A stretch of DNA of 64,000 nt, from NCBI RefSeq assembly GCF_900177675.1, contig NZ_FXWM01000002.1:186001-250000 (forward strand), written 5' to 3'. The position numbers and the translations under genes are program-made. This DNA is from Bacillus sp. OV166. Its GTDB lineage: Bacteria > Bacillota > Bacilli > Bacillales > Cytobacillaceae. Shown here one piece after another: positions 33,877 to 43,304 of the stretch. The notes beneath the pieces are model-generated. The model saw only the letters and a program-made list of their open reading frames with translations. It was not told where the DNA came from and made no database searches. The stretch's first letter is position 1. The number at the start of each line of letters is the position of its first letter.

Positions 33877-34776
33877 ATGCGTATTATTTCTTATTTAAAT
33901 GAAAAGTCAGTTCCAGTTCTTGCTGCTTTAACAAATGAGGGGCTTATCTATTCACTGCCGCAAAAAGACTTCTTGGAGTTAGCTCAGCAAGCCAAAGATC
34001 AAGATACTTCTCTTCTTCATTTTGTTGAAAGCGCTATCTCTACCTTAGATCCAATATCACAATCTCTAGAAAAACTATCATTGCTCGTTCCGATTGAAGC
34101 TCCTGAAGTGTGGGCGGCCGGTGTTACATATGAAAGAAGCAGGGACGCCAGAAACTTCGAATCTATTGATGGAATAAACGGTTTAACCACTGTCTATGAC
34201 AAGGTCTATGATGCCAAACGTCCTGAAATTTTTCTTAAATCCACTGCCGCAAGGACAGTGGGTCCAAATGATAAGCTATATCTTCGAAGTGATTCCCAAT
34301 GGCAAATCCCTGAGCCAGAATTAGGGCTTGTCATTAATAGCGAGGGAGAAATTTTAGGTTATACCATTGGAAATGACATGAGCTGCCGTGATATTGAGGG
34401 GGAAAACCCACTTTATTTACCCCAGGCAAAAATCTGGAGAAATTCCTGTTCTATTGGTCCAGCCATTCTTCTATCTGAAGCGGTTTCAGATCCTTATCAA
34501 TTTGAAATTACCTGCAGAATCTATCGGAACGGCGATAAAGTGGTGGAAGGAAGGGCTAATACCCGCCAGTTAAAGCGGAAATTTGACGAGCTTGTTTCAT
34601 ATCTCCTTAAAGATAATCAGATTTTTAACGGCACTGTTTTATTGACAGGCACATGTATTGTTCCCTCAAATGAATTTACGTTAGCAGATGGAGACCAAAT
34701 AGAAATTGACATATCTGATATTGGGGTTTTACAAAATACTGTCCAACTTGCAAAAAACGTAGTACACAATTTGTAA
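33877..34776 (+). CDS. FAH-family dehydratase (2-keto-3-deoxy-sugar acid type)
   Basis: 299 aa. The metal site of the fumarylacetoacetase fold is present: EPELGLV, and GNDMSCRDIEGENPLYLPQAK, very like 2-keto-3-deoxy-D-arabinonate dehydratase. That enzyme makes 2-oxoglutarate semialdehyde, the substrate of the dehydrogenase encoded three genes downstream. AAAAGGAGG RBS. Sequence alone does not fix the sugar acid. Cytoplasmic. Confidence 0.8.
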   Translation: MRIISYLNEKSVPVLAALTNEGLIYSLPQKDFLELAQQAKDQDTSLLHFVESAISTLDPISQSLEKLSLLVPIEAPEVWAAGVTYERSRDARNFESIDGINGLTTVYDKVYDAKRPEIFLKSTAARTVGPNDKLYLRSDSQWQIPEPELGLVINSEGEILGYTIGNDMSCRDIEGENPLYLPQAKIWRNSCSIGPAILLSEAVSDPYQFEITCRIYRNGDKVVEGRANTRQLKRKFDELVSYLLKDNQIFNGTVLLTGTCIVPSNEFTLADGDQIEIDISDIGVLQNTVQLAKNVVHNL

Positions 34777-34831
34777 GCCATTCTCTAACTATTTTTAAAA
34801 GAAGACCAATATAAAGCAGGGGAGATTTAAG

Positions 34832-35131
34832 ATGAGTACAGCTTTTAAAACGGTGATGATGAAGCCGAATGATAAAGTGGCTGTGGCTTTAGAGGGTATT
34901 CCAGCAGGGAGTCATGTCAAGGTCACATGCCAGGGGAACAGCTTTGACGTTGAATTAAAGGAAAAAATTGAATTCGGGCATAAATTCGCTGTCAAGTCGA
35001 TCTCCAAGGGGGAGGATATTCTTAAATATGGTGAAGTGATTGGTTCAGCCACTACAAAGATTGATATTGGTGAACATGTTCATATTCACAATCTGGAAGG
35101 AAAAAGAGGACGGGGGGATAAAGTTGAATAG
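34832..35131 (+). CDS. UxaA-family dehydratase, small (SAF-domain) subunit
   Basis: 99 aa, SAF domain: DKVAVALEGIPAGSHVKV, FGHKFAVKSISKGEDILKYGEVIG, then IDIGEHVHIHN. In altronate/galactarate dehydratases this is the N-terminal domain; here it is a separate protein. Its stop overlaps the next gene's start by 8 bases, so the two subunits are coupled. Confidence 0.85.
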   Translation: MSTAFKTVMMKPNDKVAVALEGIPAGSHVKVTCQGNSFDVELKEKIEFGHKFAVKSISKGEDILKYGEVIGSATTKIDIGEHVHIHNLEGKRGRGDKVE

Positions 35132-36293
35132 TGGAAAGAAGTTTTGGGGATATAGGCGCCCAAACGGTCAAGTAGGGGTAAGAAACCACGTGTTAATCTT
35201 GCCTACGATTACTTGTGCAACCCAGGCAGCAAAACAAATTACCGAATTAGTGCAAGGCACGGTCTCTTTTATACATCAGCATGGATGTGCACAGGTAGGT
35301 GTAGATTATGATCAAACATTCCGTACTTATGTAGGAATGGGGGCCAATCCGAATGTTTATGGCGTGGTAGTTCTAGGGCTTGGCTGCGAAACCCATCAAG
35401 CACGCAGTGTTGCAGGAGAGATAGCCAAGACAGGAAAGCCGGTTGAAGTGGTTTCCATTCAGGACCACAATGGAACACTTGGTGCCATCGCTGAAGGATC
35501 TAGAATAGCAGTGAAAATGGTACAGGATGCATCCGCCCAAATGAAGGAACTCTGTGATTTCAGTGAGCTCATTATCGGGACCGAGTGCGGCGGTTCGGAT
35601 GCATGTTCCGGTCTATCAGCCAATCCAGCCGTAGGGGTCGTTAGCGACATGCTTGTTGATAACGGAGGTACTGCGATTTTAGCAGAAACGACAGAACTAA
35701 TTGGTGCTGAACATCTATTGGCACAACGTGCAGTCGATGACAGGACAGCCAAGCGAGTATATGAAGTAATCGGTGCTATGGAAAATCGGGCCATCATGAT
35801 GGGAGTAGATATCCGTACAGGGAATCCAAGCCCTGGAAATATCAAGGGAGGGTTGAGTTCTCTCGAAGAAAAATCATTAGGTGCTTCAAATAAGTCTGGC
35901 AGCAGCCCTTTACAAGAAGTGATCGATTATGCACAAGTCCCATCCAAAAAAGGTCTGGTTTGGATGGATACTCCGGGGCATGATATTGAACAGCTAACGG
36001 GGATGGTGGCTGGTGGAGCACAAATCGTTTTGTTTACTACAGGAAGAGGTACACCTACCGGATCACCTATTGCTCCTGTTATTAAAATTGCAACCAACAC
36101 TGGAATTTTTGAAAGAATGGGAGATAACATCGATTTGAATGCCGGAACGATTATCGAAGGCATTGAATCAATTGAGTCGGTTGGCCAGTATATTTTTGAT
36201 GAAATTGAGCTTGTTGCTTCTGGAAAGCTGACGAAGGCAGAAATTCTGAAGCAGTATGATTTTGGTATTTGGCGCATTGGCCCTACATTTTAG
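35124..36293 (+). CDS. UxaA-family dehydratase, large subunit
   Basis: 389 aa from TTG at 35124 (GGGGGG 6 bases upstream; starts farther upstream would lie inside the small subunit). Opens FWGYRRPNGQVGVRNHVLIL, the UxaA/GarD C-terminal domain, with Cys/His ligands in HQHGCAQVG, LGLGCETHQ and TECGGSDACSG (possible Fe-S or Fe2+ site). Dehydrates a sugar acid to its 2-keto-3-deoxy form. Works with the small subunit. Confidence 0.85.
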   Translation: MNSGKKFWGYRRPNGQVGVRNHVLILPTITCATQAAKQITELVQGTVSFIHQHGCAQVGVDYDQTFRTYVGMGANPNVYGVVVLGLGCETHQARSVAGEIAKTGKPVEVVSIQDHNGTLGAIAEGSRIAVKMVQDASAQMKELCDFSELIIGTECGGSDACSGLSANPAVGVVSDMLVDNGGTAILAETTELIGAEHLLAQRAVDDRTAKRVYEVIGAMENRAIMMGVDIRTGNPSPGNIKGGLSSLEEKSLGASNKSGSSPLQEVIDYAQVPSKKGLVWMDTPGHDIEQLTGMVAGGAQIVLFTTGRGTPTGSPIAPVIKIATNTGIFERMGDNIDLNAGTIIEGIESIESVGQYIFDEIELVASGKLTKAEILKQYDFGIWRIGPTF

Positions 36294-36316
36294 GAATATG
36301 GAAAGGAGTTTTAATC

Positions 36317-37783
36317 ATGACCACTTCAGTTCAGGTAAAAACCCATCTTAACTATATTAACGGAGAATGGGTATCATCCCTCAGAAATAAAGTCGGCGCA
36401 GCCATTAATCCTGCCAATAAAAATGAAATCGTCGGCTACGTACAATGCTCGACAGGGGAAGATGTTGACAGGGCTGTGGCTGCAGCCAAAAGTGCGCAAA
36501 AAGAATGGCGCCGTCTTTCAGGAGCAGAACGAGGTGATTATCTCTATAAAATAGCAAATAGTCTGGAAAGGCGGCTTGAAGAGGTTGCCGAAACGATGAC
36601 AAGAGAGATGGGTAAAACGTTCCCTGAAGCAAAAGGAGAGACAATGCGCGGGATTGCCATCCTCCGTTACTATGCTGGTGAGGGGATGCGCAAAACGGGT
36701 GATGTGATACCATCCACTGACAGCAAGGCGTTAATGTTTACGACACGCGTTCCGCTTGGAGTCATCGGTGTAATTTCTCCTTGGAATTTTCCGGTAGCCA
36801 TCCCGATATGGAAGATGGCCCCTGCCTTGATTTATGGGAATACCGTTGTGATTAAACCGGCACAGGAAGCAGCTGTTACAGCAGCCAAGATTATGGAGTG
36901 TATGCATGAGGCCGGCATCCCGGCTGGTGTAGTCAATATGGTTACCGGGGCTGGGTCCGAAGTCGGCACAGCAATCGTCAACCATTCAGACGTAAACGGC
37001 ATTACGTTTACAGGCTCCAATGCCACTGGGAAACAAATTGGTCAGGCAGCTTTGGCTCGCGGAGCAAAATATCAGCTGGAAATGGGCGGGAAAAATCCTG
37101 TCATTATTACAGCAGATGCGGATTTAGATCTGGCGGTAGAAGGAACAATTAGTGGCGGCCTTCGTTCGACAGGACAAAAATGTACTGCTACAAGCCGGGT
37201 ATTTGTTCAGGCAGAGATATACGATGCATTTAAAGAGAAACTGCTTGAACAGGTAAAAAATATTACAATTGGAAACGGCATGGAAGGCACTTCATGGATG
37301 GGACCATGTGCCAGTGAGAATCAGATGAATACCGTACTCTCTTATATTGAAAAAGGGAAAGCAGAGGGTGCAAGATTAATATACGGCGGTGAACGGTACA
37401 CGGAGAACGGAGGCGAAAACGGTTTTTTTGTCCAACCTGCCATATTTGAAGAGGTTACGAATGGAATGGTCATTGCCCAGGAGGAGATCTTTGGTCCGGT
37501 GCTGGCTCTTATAAAAGTGGAATCAATTGAAGAAGCGTTAACGCAGGCTAATGATGTCGAGTACGGGCTTAGTGCCTCCATTTATACAAAAGACATCGGC
37601 ACCATGATGTCGTTTATCAACGACATCGAGGCTGGACTTGTACGTATTAACGCGGAAACTGCGGGTGTTGAATTACAGGCACCATTCGGCGGCATGAAAC
37701 AGTCCAGCTCGCATTCCCGTGAGCAGGGCCAGGCTGCGGTCGAATTCTTTACCGCAATCAAAACAGTATTTGTAAAGGCATAG
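36317..37783 (+). CDS. 2,5-dioxovalerate (2-oxoglutarate semialdehyde) dehydrogenase
   Basis: 488 aa aldehyde dehydrogenase, the same length as B. subtilis YcbD and very similar along its whole length as I recall it. General base Glu255 (LEMGGKNP) and nucleophile Cys289 (GQKCTATSR). The SPWNFPVAIPIWK and TGSNATGK motifs bind NAD(P). Converts 2-oxoglutarate semialdehyde to 2-oxoglutarate, the last step of oxidative sugar-acid breakdown. GAAAGGAG RBS before the ATG at 36317. 23 bp after the dehydratase. Confidence 0.9.
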   Translation: MTTSVQVKTHLNYINGEWVSSLRNKVGAAINPANKNEIVGYVQCSTGEDVDRAVAAAKSAQKEWRRLSGAERGDYLYKIANSLERRLEEVAETMTREMGKTFPEAKGETMRGIAILRYYAGEGMRKTGDVIPSTDSKALMFTTRVPLGVIGVISPWNFPVAIPIWKMAPALIYGNTVVIKPAQEAAVTAAKIMECMHEAGIPAGVVNMVTGAGSEVGTAIVNHSDVNGITFTGSNATGKQIGQAALARGAKYQLEMGGKNPVIITADADLDLAVEGTISGGLRSTGQKCTATSRVFVQAEIYDAFKEKLLEQVKNITIGNGMEGTSWMGPCASENQMNTVLSYIEKGKAEGARLIYGGERYTENGGENGFFVQPAIFEEVTNGMVIAQEEIFGPVLALIKVESIEEALTQANDVEYGLSASIYTKDIGTMMSFINDIEAGLVRINAETAGVELQAPFGGMKQSSSHSREQGQAAVEFFTAIKTVFVKA

Positions 37784-37807
37784 AAAGATAGATTCATTAA
37801 GATCGTT

Positions 37808-37833
37808 CCCTAAAATCTTCTTAGATTTTAGGG
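37808..37833. terminator. hairpin after the dehydrogenase
   Basis: CCCTAAAATCT and AGATTTTAGGG are perfect arms with a 4-base loop; no T-run follows, so it may act as an mRNA 3' stabiliser or weak terminator. Confidence 0.5.
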
Positions 37834-38012
37834 GGACGGCATTAAGTTAAAAAGGTTCATTTATTAATCTTGCGATCGTGTTTAAATGATTAGAAATAAA
37901 GCAGAAAATTGTAAGACTCAGAATTTTTTCCTCTTTAGACTGTGCACGATGGCTATCTATCATTTGATTAACCAAGGAATGTCTGAAATTGTTATAATAT
38001 TCTTAATTTCAT

Positions 38013-38028
38013 TTGGAAGCGATTTCAA
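38013..38028 (+). promoter_or_regulatory. cre box (CcpA site)
   Basis: TTGGAAGCGATTTCAA matches WTGNAANCGNWNNCW fully. It lies just downstream of a TATAAT (37993-37998), a roadblock-type position, in front of the MFS gene. Confidence 0.65.
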
Positions 38029-38045
38029 TAATAGGAGGTTTTAAA

Positions 38046-39368
38046 ATGAGAGAAATAAATCAAAAAAGAACGAAAGTTCGATGGAAGATTGCCATCTTCA
38101 TGTGGGCAGCCATAGCCATTAATTATTTGGACCGTACAGTCCTATCTGCCACCACTCCGTCTATAATGAAGGAATTTGGAATAAATGCTGCTGAAATGGG
38201 AATAGTCATGTCTGCTTTCTTTTGGACCTATGCGTTGTTTCAAATTCCTGCAGGGTGGCTGGCTGATAAAGTGGGACAGCGGTTCTCACTTGCTTTAAGC
38301 GTTGCCTGGTGGTCCATTGCTACGGCATTGACAGCTGTTAGCCAAGGAATGAAATCCCTCATCATATTTCGTTCCTTATTGGGAATGGGAGAGGCAGGAG
38401 CATATCCAAGCTCTGCCGGTGTGACTGCAAAATGGTTCCCTGATAAAGAACGTACAAGAGTGTCTGCTATTTTCGACAGCGGTTCTAAAGTGGGTACGGC
38501 AATAGCCATGCCGTTTGTTGTTTGGTTAATGACTGATTTTGGATGGAAAGTTCCGTTTATTGTATCTGGTCTGTTAGGATTAATTTGGGTAGCTGTTTGG
38601 TGGGCCTATTATCGTGATCCGGAAAAGCATTTGTATGTAAACAAAGAAGAATTAACCTATATTCGTGATGGTCAGGTAAAAAAGGAAGGTCTTGCTAAAG
38701 AGCAGCCGATGAAATGGTATCAACTTCTTAAATACCGTAATATTTTAGCAATGTGTGTTGGGTTTTTCATGTTAAACTATGCCATTTATTTTTTTATCAC
38801 TTGGTTCCCGACTTATCTTGTACAAGAACGCGGCTTCCAATTGATGAAAATGGGTTGGGTATCCATGATTCCTCCACTCTTTGGTCTAGTTGCTGAACTT
38901 TTAGCGGGCTGGTTTTCCGACCATCTTTATTCTAAAGGCTATTCCTTAACCTTTGTTCGTAAATTAAACCTAGGTGGAGGTATGTTATTGGCAACCTCGA
39001 TTGCTTTTGCGGGGCTGGTTAATTCAGCTGTTCTTTCTATCGCTTTACTATCGATTTCCTATGCGGGTTTAACGACTGCTGCTTGTGCTATTTGGTCACT
39101 TCCTGGAGACGTAGCCCCGGTAAATATGACTTCAGTTGTTGGAGGACTTCAAAACTGTGTGTCAAATATGGGTGGCATTTTGGGTCCGATTGTAACCGGC
39201 TTTATAATTTCTACTACCCACTCATTTACCCCTGCACTTATAGTGTCAGGAACTGCTACCTTAATCGGTGCATTAACCTATCTCTTTTGGCTTGGCAAAG
39301 TTGAACCTATTGTTCCTAAAACAAGCAGTAATCTAGGAAAAATAGATAACCATTCTATAAACATTTAA
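38046..39368 (+). CDS. MFS transporter, anion:cation symporter type (sugar-acid uptake)
   Basis: 440 aa, 12 membrane helices. NYLDRTVLSATTPSIMKEFG in TM1, GWLADKVGQR in loop 2-3 and FRSLLGMGEAGAYPSSAGVT in TM4 are typical of ACS-family importers of glucarate, galactonate and related acids. AATAGGAGG RBS before the ATG at 38046. It has its own promoter and a cre box, so it may be catabolite-repressed apart from the sigma-54 operon. Confidence 0.85.
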   Translation: MREINQKRTKVRWKIAIFMWAAIAINYLDRTVLSATTPSIMKEFGINAAEMGIVMSAFFWTYALFQIPAGWLADKVGQRFSLALSVAWWSIATALTAVSQGMKSLIIFRSLLGMGEAGAYPSSAGVTAKWFPDKERTRVSAIFDSGSKVGTAIAMPFVVWLMTDFGWKVPFIVSGLLGLIWVAVWWAYYRDPEKHLYVNKEELTYIRDGQVKKEGLAKEQPMKWYQLLKYRNILAMCVGFFMLNYAIYFFITWFPTYLVQERGFQLMKMGWVSMIPPLFGLVAELLAGWFSDHLYSKGYSLTFVRKLNLGGGMLLATSIAFAGLVNSAVLSIALLSISYAGLTTAACAIWSLPGDVAPVNMTSVVGGLQNCVSNMGGILGPIVTGFIISTTHSFTPALIVSGTATLIGALTYLFWLGKVEPIVPKTSSNLGKIDNHSINI

Positions 39369-39492
39369 GAATCATAAAAGCTTATTAAAAGTTGAAAATA
39401 GAGGTTTTCATGTCCACGAATACTTAAAATAACAAAAGCGGACCGAAATGGCACAAGATCAAATCTTATACTAATCACTTAATGAGCTGTTC

Positions 39493-39518
39493 AAACTGCT
39501 GGGCAGTTTCTTTTTTTA
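39493..39518 (+). terminator. terminator after MFS gene
   Basis: AAACTGC, TGG loop, GCAGTTT, then CTTTTTTT. Confidence 0.85.
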
Positions 39519-39612
39519 ATGACTGTGTTAAAGATTATTGTTGATTTTTAACATGTAAATTGAAGCGGAAGGGGATTTTTCAGGTGTAATACTTTAAATT
39601 CTTTATACTTTC

Positions 39613-39631
39613 TTCAACTAATGGGGTGCTT
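39613..39631 (+). repeat. cassette-boundary repeat, copy 20 (cut by an intron)
   Basis: TTCAACTAATGGGGTGCTT, the left outer arm and spacer; it breaks off where the group II intron 5' end begins. Confidence 0.6.
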
Positions 39632-39838
39632 GTGCGACCGAGCATAGGTCGTATCATATAGCGGGTGGGATTCCCGTCGAGTAAGAACTAGCCATTCGCT
39701 CGTAGCGAGTCTTGGAGGGCTAAAGGTAACTTTAGTCTTTAAGCGTAGACAGTTAGGTGGAGCAGCCGTCAAGGCTGAGAATCTTATGGAGTGGAAGTCT
39801 CCTGTCATCAATTGACCGATTCGGATGACTAGCATATC
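39632..39838 (+). mobile_element. truncated group II intron (5' domain I only)
   Basis: Starts GTGCGACC (group II 5' consensus) and continues with domain-I-like sequence (AGCGGGTGGGATTCCCGTCG, GAGTAAGAACTAGCC, AAGCGTAGACAGTTAGGTGG). No RT gene and no domain V. The right end runs into a ferredoxin-like gene fragment. The left boundary falls inside a cassette repeat. Confidence 0.65.
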
Positions 39839-39840
39839 CA

Positions 39841-40068
39841 ATGCGTAACGGCCAATGCAAGCATGGTCCAATCGCGGTTCTATATCCACAAGGAACCTGG
39901 TATAAAGAAATGAATAAAACAAAAAGTGAAGAACTAATTCGTCAATTGAAAGAAAACGACAATGTTCATTTAGGCTCTGAACTTTATTACCATGATGGTA
40001 AAACATTTAAGAATCATGAGAGTGACCTTAACATCTTATCTCTTTCTCGAAAAAGCGTTTCTGTATAA
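39841..40068 (+). pseudogene. 3' fragment of a thioredoxin-like [2Fe-2S] ferredoxin gene
   Basis: 75 residues: QCKHGPIAVLYPQGTWYKEM then a charged tail. The CxHGP...YP.G.WY block is the C-terminal half of the 2Fe-2S thioredoxin-like fold; the first two Cys and the N-terminus are gone, replaced by the intron fragment. No RBS at the ATG. Confidence 0.6.
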
Positions 40069-40084
40069 CAGGACGCTTTTCTAC
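40051..40084 (+). terminator. terminator
   Basis: AAAAGCGT pairs with ACGCTTTT around 15 bases, at the end of the ferredoxin fragment. Confidence 0.65.
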
Positions 40085-40197
40085 TGTAATAAGTGTCGAG
40101 TGACAATTGGTGTTTCATTATAATAAAGTGTTTCGAAATAAAGTCATTTAATTTGAATAAAGTTGTTTCTTCTAACAGTACTTTTCTTGGAGGGAAA

Positions 40198-40435
40198 ATG
40201 ATGTTCAAAACAAAAAGAAATTGCAGAATTAGGAGATTATATTCTTTTTAAAAATGGAATCAAAGGGATCGTTGAGAAGGTATATGAAAATTCGGTCATT
40301 GTGAATATAACCGAAAATAAGACGGAATGGCAGTTTGAAGGAAATAGAACCGTTGTGGCACATAAAAATTACAAGGTTTTGGTTGTGCATGATGTGAAAG
40401 CAAACGTCATTTATACCCGATTTAAAATAATCTGA
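40198..40435 (+). pseudogene. DUF2187-family gene with a one-base frameshift
   Basis: GGAGGG RBS then ATG ATG TTC AAA ACA, but the rest of the protein (KEIAELGDYILFKNGIKGIV and EKVYENSVIVNI) is in another frame. Removing one A from the A5 run at 40212-40216 restores a continuous 78-aa protein of the DUF2187/YkvS type (small SH3-like beta protein). Either a real mutation or a homopolymer sequencing error. Confidence 0.65.
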
Positions 40436-40983
40436 AACAAATCCGTTTAAAACCGGAGTCTTACGTTCACATGAAAGGATTAGGGGAACATAGCATGACG
40501 GTAAAAGGCTTGTAAGTGCTAACTATAGTAACGCGATGCAAGCCAGCTAGGCAGTTACGTGCATATAGCAAGAAAAATAAATTATATCTAGCATTCCGTG
40601 TGCAGAAAAGGAATTCTTTACAGCACTTAAAATGATATTTGTATAAGGCTCTTAATCATAAGGGGTCCAGATTCCAGTTTAAATCCATTATGTGGGAATC
40701 TATATTTTAAAGTTATCTTTCCTGGCTACGGGGAGATAACCTTTTGTTTACCTTTTGAAAACAACCTTCCACATTCTTTTTCTGAAATTGGATGCAAAAA
40801 GATAGTATTGAAGCAGGCTGAATCAGGATTTAATCAAAACGTTGATTAAATAAGGCTGAAGTTGGTTTTTTATAAAGTGTTAATCTTATTGAAAATTAAA
40901 TCTATTAATTCCTACTTGACCGATTGGAATTTGTGTATTAAAATTTCGATAATATTATTAGTAAATAAAAGAGGGGGAAGAGG
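40436..40983. other. intergenic region before tcyP
   Basis: Contains a hairpin at 40714-40742 (GTTATCT / AGATAAC) followed by TTTTGTTT, a probable terminator, and the tcyP promoter. No gene seen. Confidence 0.5.
40916..40944 (+). promoter_or_regulatory. tcyP promoter with CymR-box-like overlap
   Basis: TTGACC, 17 bases, TAAAAT. The spacer contains ATTGGAATT, the right half of the CymR box reported for sulfur-regulated genes of B. subtilis; the left half matches poorly. Confidence 0.6.
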
Positions 40984-42366
40984 ATGAACACGATTCTTAT
41001 TATTGTGAATATTGCTGTTTTGCTTTTGCTCATGTTTGGTTTGTTTATCTTGCAAAAGAAGCATGTATCTTTTTCAAAACGTGTTTTCATTGGTTTGGGT
41101 TTAGGTCTTATTTTTGGTTTTATTATTCATCTTATCTATGGAACAACATCCGAGGTTACAATAGGAACAATCGATTGGTTTAACATTGTTGGCAGTGGTT
41201 ATGTAAAACTATTACAAATGGTTGTTATGCCGCTGGTATTCATTTCTATTGTCGGAGCCTTTACAAAATTAAAATTAACAAAAAATATTGGAAAAATTAG
41301 TGTTCTAGTTATTGGAATTCTACTTGGAACGACCGCCATCTCTGCAGCAATTGGAATTGGAGCAGCTTTAGGCTTTGGGCTTGATGGAATTGAGTTAACT
41401 GAAGGTGTGGCTGAAGCAGCTCGTAATGCGGAGTTACAGGATAGAGCTGCCGGGGTTCATGCTATGACAGCTCCTCAACAAATACTAGAGTTATTCCCAG
41501 GTAACCCGTTTTTAGATTTAACAGGCGCTCGTGCAACCTCAACGATTGCAGTCGTTATTTTTGCAGCTTTTATCGGAATTGCTTATCTTGGTGTAAAACG
41601 TAAGGAACCGGAGCATGCAGAATTTTTTGCGAAGATCATCGATACTTTATACGCAGTAATCATGAGGGTTGTAACACTAATTCTTCGTTTAACACCTTAT
41701 GGTATTCTAGCAATCATTACTAAGGTTGCAGCGACAAGTAATTATGATGCCATCGTGAAATTAGGAAAGTTTGTCATTGCATCCTATGTGGCGCTTATTC
41801 TAGTGTTTATTGTGCATTTACTATTATTATCATTTGCAAAACTAAGTCCTCTTCATTATGTGAAAAAAGGCTTACCAACCCTGACATTTGCCTTTACTTC
41901 ACGTACAAGTGCAGGGACATTGCCAATGACAATTAAAACGCAAACAAAGGATTTTGGTGTCTCTGAAGGGATTGCAAACTTTGCGGGATCCTTTGGACTT
42001 TCAATTGGTCAAAACGGATGTGCAGGTGTTTATCCAGCGATGTTAGCGGTAATGGTTGCTCCAGCTGCAGGTATTGATCCTACAAGTCCAGGATTCATAT
42101 TCTCTCTTATTCTAGTAGTGGCAATCAGTTCATTTGGTGTCGCAGGTGTTGGCGGTGGCGCAACGTTCGCAGCCCTAATCGTGTTATCCGTAATGAACCT
42201 TCCAATTGCGATTGTCGGTCTACTAATCTCAGTCGAGCCTCTTATTGACATGGGCCGTACAGCCTTAAACGTCAGTGGAGCGATGACCTCTGGGGTACTA
42301 ACAAGTAAAGCAACAGGTGAATTCGAAACAGAAGTATACAAACAACCCAACATTGTAGAAGCCTAA
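40984..42366 (+). CDS. tcyP: L-cystine:cation symporter
   Basis: 460 aa dicarboxylate/amino-acid:cation symporter fold, with eight membrane helices plus two re-entrant loops. Blocks seen: QMVVMPLVFISIVGAF, TFAFTSRTSAGTLPMTIKTQ (loop HP1), NFAGSFGLSIGQNGCAGVYP, and GVAGVGGGATFAALIVL (HP2). Length and sequence agree with B. subtilis TcyP. Imports L-cystine. GAGGGGGAAGAGG RBS. Confidence 0.9.
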   Translation: MNTILIIVNIAVLLLLMFGLFILQKKHVSFSKRVFIGLGLGLIFGFIIHLIYGTTSEVTIGTIDWFNIVGSGYVKLLQMVVMPLVFISIVGAFTKLKLTKNIGKISVLVIGILLGTTAISAAIGIGAALGFGLDGIELTEGVAEAARNAELQDRAAGVHAMTAPQQILELFPGNPFLDLTGARATSTIAVVIFAAFIGIAYLGVKRKEPEHAEFFAKIIDTLYAVIMRVVTLILRLTPYGILAIITKVAATSNYDAIVKLGKFVIASYVALILVFIVHLLLLSFAKLSPLHYVKKGLPTLTFAFTSRTSAGTLPMTIKTQTKDFGVSEGIANFAGSFGLSIGQNGCAGVYPAMLAVMVAPAAGIDPTSPGFIFSLILVVAISSFGVAGVGGGATFAALIVLSVMNLPIAIVGLLISVEPLIDMGRTALNVSGAMTSGVLTSKATGEFETEVYKQPNIVEA

Positions 42367-42498
42367 AAATGGTGAAATAAATGGGGCAGGCACCGATCAT
42401 GGACAAATCAATGTGATTTGTCAGCTTGGAGTGGACAGTAATGTTTTTCCTGCTACTTTTAGTTTGATCGGTATTAAAGGATTTAATTTATGATAAGC

Positions 42499-42535
42499 AA
42501 AGAGACACCAAGGTAATGGTCCTTGTTGTCTCTTT
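42499..42535 (+). terminator. terminator
   Basis: AAAGAGACACCAAGG and CCTTGTTGTCTCTTT arms; lies about 130 bp after tcyP. Confidence 0.7.
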
Positions 42536-42543
42536 CTATATTT

Positions 42544-42773
42544 TTAGTGTATTTCATTGCCGAAAAATCCTAATGCATATTTAATGCCTTCTTCAATTAC
42601 ATTTGTTTCATATCCTTCTAAGTCTTCATTGTAATTTCTTATATAGTTCTTGATAATGAATAACCGCTGTCTAAGTTAACATGAAGCAGGACTTCATATC
42701 AATTTGTTATTTTGATAATGGGATCATCGCGAAAGGGGTTCCAATCGTATTCCACAGGCTCTAATTCTGACAT
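42544..42773 (-). pseudogene. frameshifted unknown gene
   Basis: Starts MSELEPVEYDWNPFRDDPII behind GGAG, hits a stop, and resumes in another frame with RLFIIKNYIRNYNEDLEGYE and GIKYALGFFGNEIH before a stop at 42544. Family not recognised. Confidence 0.5.
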
Positions 42774-43304
42774 GAAAACAACTCCAAATTTTTCTTTCAA
42801 TGATATATCAAGATTTTTACTGCTTTTATTTTAAGGAACATTTGTTTGATTTTCGAGACAGTCGCTTTTTCATGAAATTTATCATTTAACTACACTAAAA
42901 ATTATCAGGGATTTGAAGAGATTTATAGATTCATACCTTCAGTGATTTAATAAATTGTGTTAGCTGCATTTAGGCTAGCTTTTTTTCTTCAGAAAAAGAC
43001 TTGAAGGGCTTTTAAATAAATGTAAAGTACATTCTTTTGCGGCAGCACTACGAACTGATCAGAAAGGAAAGACGCCTTTCTGTCATTCCGTACGTGTCGC
43101 TTCGGCATTAAATGGACCGATAACCACGGACTGTACGGCTAACGCATTTCATTCCGTAGGTTCCTGTTCCATTTACGGCAGGCCGTCATACCGAACGAAC
43201 CGAAAACTTATCCTCAAATAGAAAATCCTACTCAATACAATAATCAACATATTAAGTACGATATAGAATCAAACATTCCAGAAAGAGAAAAGGACACAGT
43301 AAGA
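42774..43304. other. intergenic region with a dispersed repeat
   Basis: Holds the first copy of a repeat also found after the tRNA array (43036-43122 with 52163-52244). The rest shows no gene. Confidence 0.5.
43036..43122 (+). repeat. rrn-flanking direct repeat, left copy
   Basis: GCGGCAGCACTACGAACTGA, then CATTCCGTACGTGTCGCTTC and GGCATTAAATGGACCG. The partner at 52163-52244 has the same order and direction. Confidence 0.65.
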
